NCBI GenBank assembly: GCA_963971305.1 | Contig: OZ020306.1 | Span: 39,577,512-39,641,511, forward strand | Length of the DNA: 64,000 nt | Source: Arcuatula senhousia | Lineage: Eukaryota; Mollusca; Bivalvia; Mytilida; Mytilidae | Direction: 5' to 3' | Part shown: positions 45,533-55,659 of the stretch, one piece after another | Layout of the letters: each line of letters begins with the position of its first letter | Position numbering within the stretch: the first letter of the stretch is position 1 | Notes under the pieces: model-generated | Told to the model about the DNA's origin: nothing | What the model saw: the letters and a program-made list of their open reading frames with translations, nothing else | The model's database searches: none | Made by a program: the position numbers and the translations under genes

Positions 45533-46863
45533 CACTAAAAGTATGTCTCGCCTGCCGGCACCATCACTAAAATCAACTACCTAAGCTTTCATTTCTTGAT
45601 ATAAACACAAAAAGTGTATGTATACCTAATAACAGATGCCTAGTTATTATACTATTCAAGCAATCCATTGTCCATACATGAATTACAAAAAGTTTTCTGT
45701 CTGAAAAAAAGACCTAAGTTCACAGAGTCATTGGAGCGTAAAAATGGGGTCATGGTCACATGGCATGGTGACAGTTGCATTGTCCATAACCGCAACTGTC
45801 TGTTTACCCAATATCAGATGCCTAGCTGTTATAACTTTCCAGCAATTCATCATCCACAAAAATCTTACAAAAAAGTTTTTCAGCCTGAAAAAGACCTAAG
45901 TTCACAGAGTCACTAGAGCAAGAAAATGGGGTCAGGGTCACGCAGCATGGTAACAGTTGCGGAGACCATAACCTAAACTGTCTGTATACCTAATATCAGA
46001 TGCCTAGCTAATATACTTTTCCAGCAATTCATCGTCCACAAAAGTCTTACAAAAAAGTTTAAGGCCTGAAAAAAGACCTAAGTTCACAAAGTCACTGGAG
46101 CAAGAAAATGGGGTCAGGGTCACATGGCATGGTGACAGTTGCGTAGACCATAACCTGAACTGTCTGTATACCAAATATCAGATGCCTAGCTAATATACTT
46201 TTTCAGCAATTCATCGTCCACAAAAGTCTTACAAAAAAGTTTACGGCCTGAAAAAAGACCTAAGTTCACAGAGTCACTGGAGCGTGAAAATGGGGTCAGG
46301 GTCACATGGCATGGTGACAGTTGCGTAGACCATAACCTGAACTGTCTGTATACCAAATATCAGATGCCTAGCTAATATACTTTTCCAGCAATTCATCGTC
46401 CACAAAAGTCTTACAAAAAAGTTTACAGCCTGAAAAAAGACCTAAGTTCACAGAGTCACTGGAGCGTGAAAATGGGGTCAGGGTCACACGGCATGGTGAC
46501 AGTTGCGTAGACCATAACCTGAACTGTCTGTATACCAAATATCAGATGCCTAGCTAATATACTTTTCCAGCAATTCATCGTCCACAAAAGTCTTACAAAA
46601 AAGTTTACGGCCTGAAAAAAGACCTAAGTTCACAGAGTCACTGGAGCGTGAAAATGGGGTCAGGGTCACACGGCATGGTGACAGTTGCGTAGACCATAAC
46701 CTGAACTGTCTGTATACCAAATATCAGATGCCTAGCTATTATACTTTTCAAGCAATTCATTGTCCACAAAAGTCTTACAAAAAAGTTTACGCCGCCGCCG
46801 TCGCCGGAAAGTAATACCTATGTCTCGCCTTCCGCGACTATTCGTCGCAGGCGAGACAAAAAT
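45533..46863 (+). mobile_element. family E element E5 with homogeneous 182-bp array
   Basis: The 5' end is CACTAAAAGTATGTCTCGCC TGCCGGCACCATC. Six to seven units of exactly 182 bp follow. The CAGATGCCTAGCT marker recurs near 45997, 46179, 46361, 46543 and 46725. The last four units are almost identical; the first two are diverged. It ends CGCCGCCGCCGTCGCCGG with the hairpin TGTCTCGCCTTCCGCGAC-TATT-CGTCGCAGGCGAGAC, then AAAAATT. Confidence 0.92.
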
Positions 46864-46978
46864 TACGAATATCTTTCTTAATATATCGTTTTCAATGCCC
46901 AAACTCTGCAGGATGCCTACTCTCATTATAATAAATCAAATAAACTAATAACTCAAAAATCGTGAACTTACACTTTAA

Positions 46979-47460
46979 AAATAACTAATTGGAATTGCAT
47001 CCTAACCAAAACAGACATCCCAAAGGCTAAATGGAGCCATTTTTTTTTTCATAAGATTGAAAAAAAGAAGTCAGATGTAATTGACCTATTGAACTAAACC
47101 AACTAATTTGAGCGATTCCCCCTTTTCATAAAGCAATATGCACTTTATAAGAATATCCAGCAAAAAGTAAGTTCCCAGTCAGACAATTGCCCAATGGGGA
47201 GTATTGGGGACATTTTCCTAATTTTTGTGTGTGCAATTACAAAACTTTTTGTTTAAATTAAAAAAACTATAGATGTAAAACAGCAAAAGCTATTAAAGCA
47301 AACTAATTAAGTGAAGCTCATGCATAGAAAAGACACTTGTAAAACTCAGAAAGTGGTATAACTGTCCATGTTATGTAATAAATGGTCCAATATAACAATG
47401 TTTTGGACTGTCATATCCACTTTTTGAATATCTATAAAACATTATATCATGAATAGACCT
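46979..47460. other. AT-rich, possible 3' UTR of the 47.5-kb tail exon
   Basis: No repeat partner. Positions just below 47461 would be untranslated sequence of the candidate terminal exon on the minus strand. Confidence 0.3.
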
Positions 47461-47516
47461 TTAATTAGGTGGTTTTTCTTTCTTCAAGTCCATTTGGTTT
47501 TCATCCATGTTTCCAC
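47461..47516 (-). CDS. candidate terminal exon, short charged tail, phase 1
   Basis: Minus-strand acceptor TGTTTGATTTAACAG is followed by 17 codons and a stop in the phase-1 frame: GNMDENQMDLKKEKPPN. Phase 1 is exactly what the donor of the membrane-segment exon at 63895 needs, and this is the nearest matching acceptor downstream of it. The predicted protein end would be the membrane segment, a CCEKK stretch, then this 17-18-residue tail. The phase-2 frame stops after four codons and the phase-0 frame after ten. No donor follows. It is comparable in length to the 20112 and 31643 tails. Confidence 0.4.
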
Positions 47517-47842
47517 CTGTTAAATCAAACATGCTTGTATTTAGATAAGTGGTATTTATGGATTAATGTTCAATTTTAATTTATTTCTGTGAGATTGAAG
47601 GTATCAACCTATCTACTCTGTAGGTGAAGTGAAAAAGCGTGGTGATAATTATTCATCTCAAACTAGTCAACAGGTATATAGGGGGTAACAGTACATAGCA
47701 ATTTGATTTTGATATCACCATGCCACTCTGAGTAGTAACAACATTAAAATATTAATAAGTTGATTAATATAGTAACTAAAAAATGTGTCTATGAGCCATG
47801 GATGGCCCGTCAGTTCTGGAAATATCATTGACCCCAACAAGA

Positions 47843-47997
47843 CAGTCTGCACCGTTAGCCACTAGTCTAATGCCCCAGACTAGTAAAAATTTGTTCGGAC
47901 TAGTGAAAAATAGCCAAGATTTTATATAGACATTTAAGGAAAAACCTTTAAAACTTGTTGTCGGACTAGTTGTTGAAAAAGTTTTTGGTGCAGACTG
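47843..47997. mobile_element. 155-bp MITE in D3 with CAAGA target duplication
   Basis: The terminal repeats CAGTCTGCACC and GGTGCAGACTG are perfect. The flanks are CAAGA at 47838-47842 and again at 47998-48002. Removing the element restores the D-type core phrase CCCCAACAAGATGTACTAG. The interior repeats ACTAGTC (GCCACTAGTCTAA, CCAGACTAGTAA, CGGACTAGTGA, CGGACTAGTTG), four palindromic SpeI-like words in 155 bp. Confidence 0.85.
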
Positions 47998-48348
47998 CAA
48001 GATGTACTAGAGATATGGACATTTACTAGAACTTAACAAAATTTTTTATGCATAAAATATAGGTTGCAGTAACCTTATTTCTAGTGGGTGGTGAAGCACT
48101 ACCAAAGACACATCTAGCAGTCAAATATCATTGATCCAAAATGTACCTGAGATATATACCTTGACCAAGAAATTAACCAAAGTCATTCATAGGTAAAAAT
48201 AGGTCACAGTATCCTTTTTTTTTTCTTGTGAGTAAGTAGATTTTAACAAAACTGGTTTAGGTGTAAAATAAAGGTGGCAGTGACCTAATTTCTGGTGGTT
48301 GGTGAAGCCTTTCACAAGACACATCTAGAGGTGGACCTTAACTAACAA

Positions 48349-48494
48349 GACCAATGAATGTCTGGCCCTGTCTCGCATGGCAAAACATTGATCCCTGTAC
48401 ATTCTAGGCCAAATAATGGACAGTCAATAGTTTTTGTCACTTGCCGGACGGACGGAGTGACCTGACTACTAGACCAGCTTTTGCCTTCGCAGGT
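48349..48494 (+). mobile_element. family C element C2, internally deleted
   Basis: Only the C ends are present: AGACCAATGAATGTCTGGCC CTGTCTCGCATGGC, a short remnant, then GACGGACGGAGTGACCTGAC and CAGCTTTTGCCTTCGCAGGT. The whole tandem core is missing. It is inserted between D3 core phrases. Confidence 0.8.
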
Positions 48495-48594
48495 AAAAAC
48501 TTAAGCAATGTGTTAAGGATGTACCCACCTACAGATGGAAGGACAGACAAGAGTTAAACTATGTCCAACCTTCATAAATGGGCAGCCATAAAAA

Positions 48595-48805
48595 GAATAA
48601 CTAATTCAGGGTGTGAACATTGATTTAAATTTCATCTATGATAACACTTGGAGACCATTTCAAGATCACAAAACAACCTGTACCAATGTACAAAGGATGT
48701 ATTTTCCCAGTTTGTTCAATAGATAGAGGCATGAGTTTTAATCCATCATGTCTGGCTAAAGAGGCCCAAAATATGAAGTGGAAACATCAAATTATCTCAA
48801 AGTAA
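48595..48805. other. unassigned spacer
   Basis: Unique-looking sequence between D3 and B4. Confidence 0.3.
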
Positions 48806-50299
48806 ATAAAAAGCTTCGCCGAGCGCAGCATGATACGACCGCAACATGTTGAACACTGTACGTTTTAGGCCTAATATGGATAGTCTATTGTTCTGGACAC
48901 ATGCAGCCCATGGTGGACTGACAAAGGTTTTTGACACATGCTTCTCTGATGGACTTTCAACCCAGGGGCTAAAAATATAAATTTTGAATGTTGTATTCTA
49001 CTCTTTAAAAGAATAATGTTTGGGGAAAAAATTAAAAATTGAACCAGAATTTTTTTAAAATTATGATTACAGCCCAAAAAATGTATTCTTAAATTTAGAA
49101 TCGCTACCTGACAAGAATAAATTTGCAAATTTTTTTTTCCAAATCGTACCACAAATAAAAAAAGCTCCATTTGGCCCCTAATTACATAATAGGGGGAAAA
49201 AGGGGGGGTCGCAAAAATTAATTCTTAATTTTGTATTCGCTATTTGACAAGAACAAACATTCAAAAAAAATTTTGAAATCGGACCAGATATAAAAAAGTT
49301 TCAATTTCGGCCCCATTTGGCCCCTAATTACGTAATAAGGGGAAAAAGGGGGGGGGTCGCAAAAATTAATTCTTAATTTTGTATCCGCTATTTGACAAGA
49401 ACAAACATGCAAAAAAAATTTTCAAAATCGGACCAGAAATAAAAAAGTTTCAATTTCGGCCCCTTTTGGCCCCTTATTACGTAACAGGTGAAAAAGGGGT
49501 GGGGGTCGCAAAAATAAATTCTCAAATTTGGATTCGCTACTTGACAAAAATAAACTTGCAAAAAAAATTTTCAAAATCGGACCACAAATAAAAAAGTTTC
49601 GATTTTGGCACCATTTGGCCCCTAATTACGTAATAGGGGGAAAAAGGGGGGGGTCGCAAAAATTAATTCTTAATTTTGTATCCGCTATTTGACAAGAACA
49701 AACATGTAAAAAAAAATTTCAAAATCGGACCACAAATAAAAAAGTTTTTATTTGGCCCCTTTTGGCCCCTAATTAAACAACGGAGAAAAAGGGGGGGCGC
49801 AAAAATTAATCAGGTTCATTCTTTTATTGTAAGAAACATTCTTGACAAATTTCACAGCAATAGGCCAACTAGGACCAAAGTTATGGTGGAAACAAGTAAA
49901 ATATTTGAATTTTTTTCCCCTTTTGGGCCCCTAATTTCGAAACAAAAAAAAGGGGGACCCCCAAAATCAATCCCATTCATCCTTGTATGGTAAGGAACAT
50001 CACTGTCAAATTTCATAGCAATTGGATAACTAGAACTAAAGTTATTGTGGAAACAAACAAAAAAGTAGTATTTTTGGCCCTTTTTTGGCCCCTAATTTCT
50101 AAACGAAAAATCGGGGGACCCCCAAAATCAATCCCATGCATCCATTTATGGTAAGGAACATCATTGTAAAGTTTCATAGCAATAGGATAACTGGAACTAA
50201 AGTTATTGTGGAAACACTAAAAAGTTAACAGACACCGACAACGACGACGACAGCATCATACCATAATACGTCCGCAAATTTTTTGCGGTCGTATAAAAA
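48806..50299 (+). mobile_element. family B element B4 with C-type cores
   Basis: The start ATAAAAAGCTTCGCCGAGCG is followed by four ~150-160-bp units with GCTATTTGACAAGAACAAAC, AAAATCGGACCA.AAATAAAA and GGGGAAAAAGGGGGG. Two to three units then match the family C core (TTGTATGGTAAGGAACATCA, AACTAGAACTAAAGTTATTG). After AGACACCGACAACGACGACG, the hairpin reads ACGTCCGCAAATTTTTTGCG closing GTCGTATAAAAA. The same B ends as B2 carry a quite different middle. Confidence 0.9.
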
Positions 50300-50739
50300 G
50301 TGTTAGTTCACTTATTCTTAGTTCCGTGTTTCTTTTACAAGTTTCTTTTTTTCAATTTCCAACTAACTACCATTGCTTAGCCTTATTTTCACTATGACCA
50401 CTATGATCTGACTACACTCACTGTGTTCTAAAAAGCACAACTTCAATACATTTTATGTTATTAACTTCATTACAGATAATTTATCTACTTTGTTAAAAAC
50501 AATTCCTTTGCAGCAAAACAAGCCTCCAAACACCCACTCAAAGGTGTGGGAGTCATTCTTCATTCTTGTCCTAGACCATGAAAAAAAATCAATATGCACA
50601 TGGGTGCAAAAGCCAAGTTGCCGTATTTTATTAACCAAAACTTTCCTTGTCTTCATTTTAAAAACCCCTTCCAATCACGCATGAAAAATTTTGTGAATTC
50701 AACCATCCATATACAATGTAGTTTGCAACATTATGCCAA
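50300..50739. other. unassigned sequence
   Basis: No repeat or exon recognised. Confidence 0.3.
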
Positions 50740-51503
50740 AACTTTAATAAAATTGATTGAGAACTTTTCAAGTAATTTCCTGAAACCATGTTTTTCTGCC
50801 GCTCTGCCCTTGATCCTTGAACAAAATTACCCCAAAATCATTAGGATTTCTCCTCTTATAATTGGTAACAACATTACAAAGTTTCATTTAAATCTGTTGA
50901 CAACTTTTTGAGTAATTGACCAGAAACTGCTTTTTTAAGTAAAATTCAAATGTTTTTCTGTCGCTGTGACCTTGACCTTTAACGGATTTACCCCAAAATC
51001 AATAGGGTTCCTCTTCTTATGGTATGTAACAATATCCTAAAAATTCATAAAAATCAGTTGAAAACTATTTTAGGTTATGGTCTGGAAACCACTAATTCAA
51101 GAAATTTTCTAACCTTTATCTGTCACTGTGACCTTGACCTTGAAAGGATTTACCCCAAAATCAATAGGGTTCCTCCTCTTATGGTATGTAAGAATGTCCC
51201 AAACTTTCAATAAAATCGGTTCAAAACTTTTTGAGTTATGGTCCGGAAACCGCTAATTCAAGAAATTTTCTAAGGATTTTTTGTCGCTGTGACCTTGACC
51301 TTGAATGGTTCTACCCCAAAATCAATAGGGTTCCTCCTCTTATGGTATGTAACAATATCCCAAAGTTTCATTAAAATCGGTTCACAACTTTTTGAGTTAT
51401 GGTCCGGAAACCAATTGTTGACACCCGCCCGCCCGCCCAGCCGCCCGCCATCATCATCACAATAGCCGAGTTCAACTTCGTTGCAACTCGACTAACAAAA
51501 TGG
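50740..51503 (+). mobile_element. family G element, ~162-bp cores
   Basis: Four units carry TGTCGCTGTGACCTTGACCT, GGATTTACCCCAAAATCAAT, AGGGTTCCTCCTCTTATGGT, ATCGGTTCAAAACTTTTTGA and GTTATGGTCCGGAAACC. The 3' end is ACACCCGCCCGCCCGCCCAG with CCGCCCGCCATCATCATCAC, a microsatellite unlike the GAC runs elsewhere. The hairpin is GCCGAGTTCAACTTCGTTGC closing AACTCGAC. The 5' end was not located. Confidence 0.75.
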
Positions 51504-51635
51504 TACATGCAAAAGTAATGTTTTTCTGAATGCTCATATGGACATATGGACAAACAGACAAACACTGGATTATCATTTTAAGAAGAACCAATCACACTGC
51601 TTACATGAAATGCTTGTTAAATTTTCCCTTATCCC

Positions 51636-54335
51636 TAGTCCCCTACCGGCCTCATATTTCAATCACTGGGTAAAAATTGTGAAACAAATTACTTGATCAG
51701 TTCATTATCTACAAAGGATAATAAAATAGTGCAGAAAATAAAATTTCAGAGAATTTTAAAATTCAAAGGGCCATAACTCATGCAAAAATTTGCAAATGGA
51801 AATGAAACATTTACTTCATCTGTAACTGTCCATGGTAGATTCACACACCAAAAATCAGTTCATTATCTACAATTATTTAGAAAAAGTGCAGATTACTGAA
51901 ATTTTAAAGTTCAAAGGGCCATAACTTCTGTAAAAATTTGCTGACTGGCACAATTATAACAAGAGGCTCCCAGGAGCCTGAATCGCTCACCTGGTCTTGA
52001 TGTCAACCCTATGAAGACTTTTGTATAGCTAAATGAGCTGAATGTTTAAGCATGAAAAAGCTTTTCTCTATCTGCAATAGTTTTCATTCTATATAATCAA
52101 AAAACACTATTATTCAACTTTTAAGGGGCTGTTCCCCCTATAAGGGGTCATCTAACAACTTTAACCCTATGGAGACTTTTGTAGAGCTAAATGAGCTGAA
52201 CATTTAAGCAAGAAACAGCCTTTCTCTATCTACAATGGTTTTCATTCTGTAGGCCAAAAACTTGCAAAAACGCTATTTTTCACCTTTAAGGGGCTGTAAC
52301 CCCTATAAGGGGTCATCTGACAACTTTGACCCTATAAAGACTTTTGTAGAGCTATATGAGCTGAACATTTAAGCAAACAACAGCTTTTCTCTATTTGCAA
52401 TAGTTTTTATTCTAAAGGCCAAAAACACTATTTTTTGCCTTTAAAGGACTGTAACCCCTATAAGGGGTCATCTGACAACTTCGACCCTGTGGACACTTTT
52501 GTAGAGCTAAATGAGCTGAACATTTAAGCAAGCAACAGCTTTTCTCTATTTGCAATAGTTTTTATTCTATAGGCCAAAAACACTATTTTTCGCCTTTAAG
52601 GGGCTGTAACCCCTATAAGGGGTCATCTGACAACTTCGACCCTATGGAGACTTTTGTAGAGCTAAATGAGCTGAACATTTAAGCAAGCAACAGCTTTCCT
52701 CTATTTACAATAGTTTTCATTCTATAGGCCAAAAACACTATTTTTCGCCTTTAAGGGGCTGTAACCCCCTATAAGGGGTCATCTGACAACTTCGACCCTA
52801 TGGAGACTTTTATAGAGCTAAATGAGCTGAACATTTAAGCAAGCAACAACTTTTCTCTATTTACAATAGTTTTCATTCTATAGGCCAAAAACTCTATTTT
52901 TCGCCTTTAAGGGGCTGTAACCCCTATAAGGGGTCATCTGACAACTTCGACCCTGTGGACACTTTAGTAGAGCTAAATGAGCTGAACATTTAAGCAAGCA
53001 ACAGCTTTTCTCTATTTGCAATAGTTTTTATTCTATAGGCCAAAAACACTATTTTTCGCCTTTAAGGGGCTGTAACCCCTAAAGGGGTCATCTGACAACT
53101 TTGACCCTATGGAGACTTTTATAGAGCTAAATGAGCTGAACATTTAAGCAAGCAACAGCTTTTCTCTATTTACAATAGTTTTCATTCTGTAGGCCAAAAA
53201 CACTATTTTTCGCCTTTAAGGGGCTGTAACCCCTATCAGGGGTTTATCAGACAACTTCAACCCTATGGAGACTTTTATAGAGCTAAATGAGCTGAACATT
53301 TTAGCAAGCAACAACTTTTCTCTATTTACAATAGTTTTCATTCTATAGGCCAAAAACACTATTTTTTGCCTTTAAGGGGCTGTAAACCCTATAAGGGGTC
53401 ATCTGACAACTTCGACCCTATGGAGACTTTTGTAGAGCTAAATGAGCTGAACATTTAAAGCAACAGCTTTTCTCTATTTACAATAGTTTTCATTCTAAAG
53501 GCCAAAACCACTATTTTTCGCCTTTAAGGGGCTGTCACCCCTATAAGGGGTCATCTGACAACTTCGACCCTATGGAGACTTTTGTACAGCTAAATGAGCT
53601 GAACATTTAAGCAAGCAACAGCTTTTCTCTATATACAATAGTTTTCATTCTATAGGCCAAAAACATGCAAAAACGCTATTTTTCACCTTTAAGGGGCTGT
53701 AACCCCTATAAGGGATCATCTGACAACTTCGACCAAATGGAGACTTTTGTAGAATTTTTGATGCAGAAGCAGTAGGGTGGCATCAAATTTCATCTATCTC
53801 TTATACTTTTTGATTTACAAGCCAAAAACAGTAGTCTGACCCCCCTGGTCTATTTTTAGTAACGGTGGCCATGTTTTTTGACGGATCAAAAATTGAAACA
53901 CAAGTTTGGTGCAGGACACCCAAAGGATCATTCATACCAAGTTTTATTAAATTCTGTTCAGTAGTTTCAGAGAAGAAGATTTTTGAAAAATTGTTAACAG
54001 ACGACGACGACGACAGACGACAGACGACAACGACGGACGCCAAGTGATGGTAATAGCTCACATGGACCTTCGGTCCAGGTGAGCTAAAAAGAGAGGAAAA
54101 CTTAAATTTCAGTGAATTTTTTAAGTTCAAAGGGCTATAACTCCTATAAAAATTTGCGGACCAGCAAAAAACTTAAATTTGATTTGTAACTCATCATGGT
54201 AGACTCACATATTAATAATCATATCATTATCTGTAAGTGTTAAGAAAAAAGTGTGGAAAACTGAGGCGTGACTGATGGATGGACAGCACTCAAACCTTTA
54301 GTCCCCTTTGGCTTTCACATGTCAGGGACTGATCA
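51636..54335 (+). mobile_element. family J element interrupted by A5
   Basis: The 5' end is TAGTCCCCTACCGGCC. Core units contain TTCAAAGGGCCATAACTC, TGCAAAAATTTGCAAATGGA and AAAATCAGTTCATTATCTAC. The sequence is broken at 51958 after GACTGGCACAATTATA and resumes at 54086 with more core (AGTTCAAAGGGCTATAACTC). The end is GACTGATGGATGGACAGCAC with the hairpin TTAGTCCCCTTTGGCTTTCA, CATGTCAGGGACT. Confidence 0.75.
51959..54085 (+). mobile_element. family A element A5, eleven or more core units
   Basis: Full structure: ACAAGAGGCTCCCAGGAGCC start, then a regular array of ~157-bp cores from about 52000 to 53750 (GAGCTAAATGAGCTGAACAT recurs each unit). The A 3' domain follows (GTAGGGTGGCATCAAATTTC, AACAGTAGTCTGACCCCCCT, GTGCAGGACACCCAAAGGAT). 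Next come ACGACGACGACGACAGACGA and the hairpin AGCTCACATGGACC-TTC-GGTCCAGGTGAGCT. The first and last cores are more diverged than the central ones. Confidence 0.92.
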
Positions 54336-54439
54336 TAAAGAAATGGAGCAATTGCAAACAACAGGTAATACCCTTGCCCATTACATTAAAATGTAAGTGG
54401 AGGTGACTTTACTCTGGAACAGATACTATTCAAAATATA

Positions 54440-55616
54440 CCGTATAAGTTGTTTTTTTTTGCGGGAGATAAATTTCGCGGATTTCTAAAAAAATGGAAGA
54501 TCTTTTTTTCGCGGAATTCAATTTTAGCGATTTCCAATATACGAGTATATACTGTACATATACTATTTACGAAATTTTATTTTCGCGGATTGTAAACTAT
54601 CGCGAAATAAAAAGCTACGCCGAGCGCAGCATGATACGACCGCAACAAGTTGAACCCGGGCCTGTACATTGGAGGCCCAATATGGATAGTCTATTGCTTT
54701 GGTCACTTGCAGCCCATGGTGGACTTACAAAGCTTTTTTTACACATGCAACCTATGGTGGACTTTAAAATGCATATTTGACACATATATATTTACAATAA
54801 CATTTAATAGAAAAAAAATTATTTCTATATTCATTGACATTTTTGACATGATTAAGCCCCTTTTGGCCCTTTTTTTAAAAAAAGGTTAGGACCACAAAAT
54901 GCAATTAAAAGCTTCCTTCAGTGTATATAATCATCATATTTAAACTTCATAACAATTGGCTGACCCACTACAGCTAAATTTCTTGTGTAAAAACCATTTG
55001 CCTTGACCAACTTTTAAAAATGGTGTTTTTTGCCCCTTCGACCCCTTATATCTCAAAAACAGTAAGAGATATTTCAAATCTGATTGAAAAATGCAGGCAG
55101 GGATTTTCACAAGGATTCCAATGAAAAAAAGATTTTGAAAATCGGACCACAAATAAAAAAGTAGATTTTTTGGGTGTGGCCCGTCTTTGGCCCCCTGTAG
55201 CAATGTAACGGTTCAATATACATCAAAACCATTTAGACATTTTGTTGACAGAATTTAATAAGGAATTCAATAAAAATAGAATTTTCAAAATCAAATGAAT
55301 AATAAACATTCTACAACAGTTTTGTCAATACACCCGTATTAGCCCCTTTTGGCCCTTTTTTCTGAAACGGTAGGGGCCACAAACCCCAAATACAATAGGA
55401 ACCTTCCTCTAGTGGTTACAAACATCATGTAAAAATTTCATAACAATTGGTCAATATTTACTCAAGTTATCGCACGGAAACCAAATGTCCCCAGACGACG
55501 ACGACGACAACGACAATGACGACGACGACAGCATCATACCATTATACGTCCGCAAATTTTTTGCGGTCGTATAAAAAGCGAAAATTAGATACCTGCGAAA
55601 AAAACAACTTATACGG
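54440..55616. mobile_element. 201-bp TA-flanked MITE split by B5
   Basis: The ends CCGTATAAGTTGTTTTTTTT and the complement of AAAAAAACAACTTATACGG form ~20-bp inverted repeats flanked by TA on both sides, as for Tc1/mariner-type insertion. The interior repeats TTTCGCGGATT-type words (TTTCGCGGATTT, TTCGCGGAATTC, TTCGCGGATTGT, ATCGCGAA). Without the B5 insert and its 5-bp duplication, the element is about 201 bp. Confidence 0.85.
54607..55577 (+). mobile_element. family B element B5, complete, with GCGAA duplication
   Basis: Runs from ATAAAAAGCTACGCCGAGCG to GCGGTCGTATAAAAA, 971 bp. It is flanked by GCGAA at 54602-54606 and 55578-55582. The core resembles B1 and B2 (GCAGGCAGGGATTTTCACAA, TATCGCACGGAAACCAAATG). 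Its microsatellite is the longest of the B copies: GACGACGACGACGACAACGA then CAATGACGACGACGACAGCA. Confidence 0.9.
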
Positions 55617-55659
55617 TACCCACTTACAAAATATAATAAAAGTTTGTTTTTGCCTACAA

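Larger units (their letters stand above)
43834..46974. mobile_element. 3.1-kb TTAA-flanked inverted-repeat element holding an E element
   Basis: The left end AGTGTAAGTTCGCGTTTTTT and the right end (opposite strand AGTGTAAGTTCACGATTTTT) form ~19-bp inverted repeats with two mismatches. Each is preceded by TTAA (43830-43833 and 46975-46978), as in TTAA-specific insertion. The left 1.7 kb includes GGGTCACGTGATTTGTACTA, GATGGCGCTGC, a three-copy GC-richer repeat (44390-44580) and a palindrome GACGTCACATCTCC at ~45438. The right part is the E5 satellite element (45533-46863). No transposase frame is visible. The ends could instead be a coincidental palindrome around an E insertion, but the TTAA on both sides is suggestive. 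Confidence 0.55.
47774..48594 (+). mobile_element. family D element D3, broken by two insertions
   Basis: Starts AACTAAAAAATGTGTCTATG AGCCATGGATGGCC. Worn cores follow, with ATAGGTTGCAGTAACCTTAT and AGGTGGCAGTGACCTAAT. It ends AGACAAGAGTTAAACTATGT with GGGCAGCCATAAAAA. A MITE (47843-47997) and a C fragment (48349-48494) sit inside. It is the most diverged D copy in the window. Confidence 0.75.

Noticed and set aside
49379..49993. Plus-strand frames of 70-105 codons with repeated YPLFDKNKH-type words
   Set aside because: The peptide repeats simply mirror the ~155-bp tandem core of B4; the frame is kept open by the repeat and is not a gene.
51959..54085. Regular array with conserved units, considered as a CRISPR-like array
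   Set aside because: The units are contiguous ~157-bp satellite copies without unique spacers, in a eukaryotic context, inside a bounded element.
53801..54130. Frames on both strands near the end of A5
   Set aside because: They cover the A 3' domain and the GAC microsatellite; SSSS and DDDD runs are translated microsatellite.
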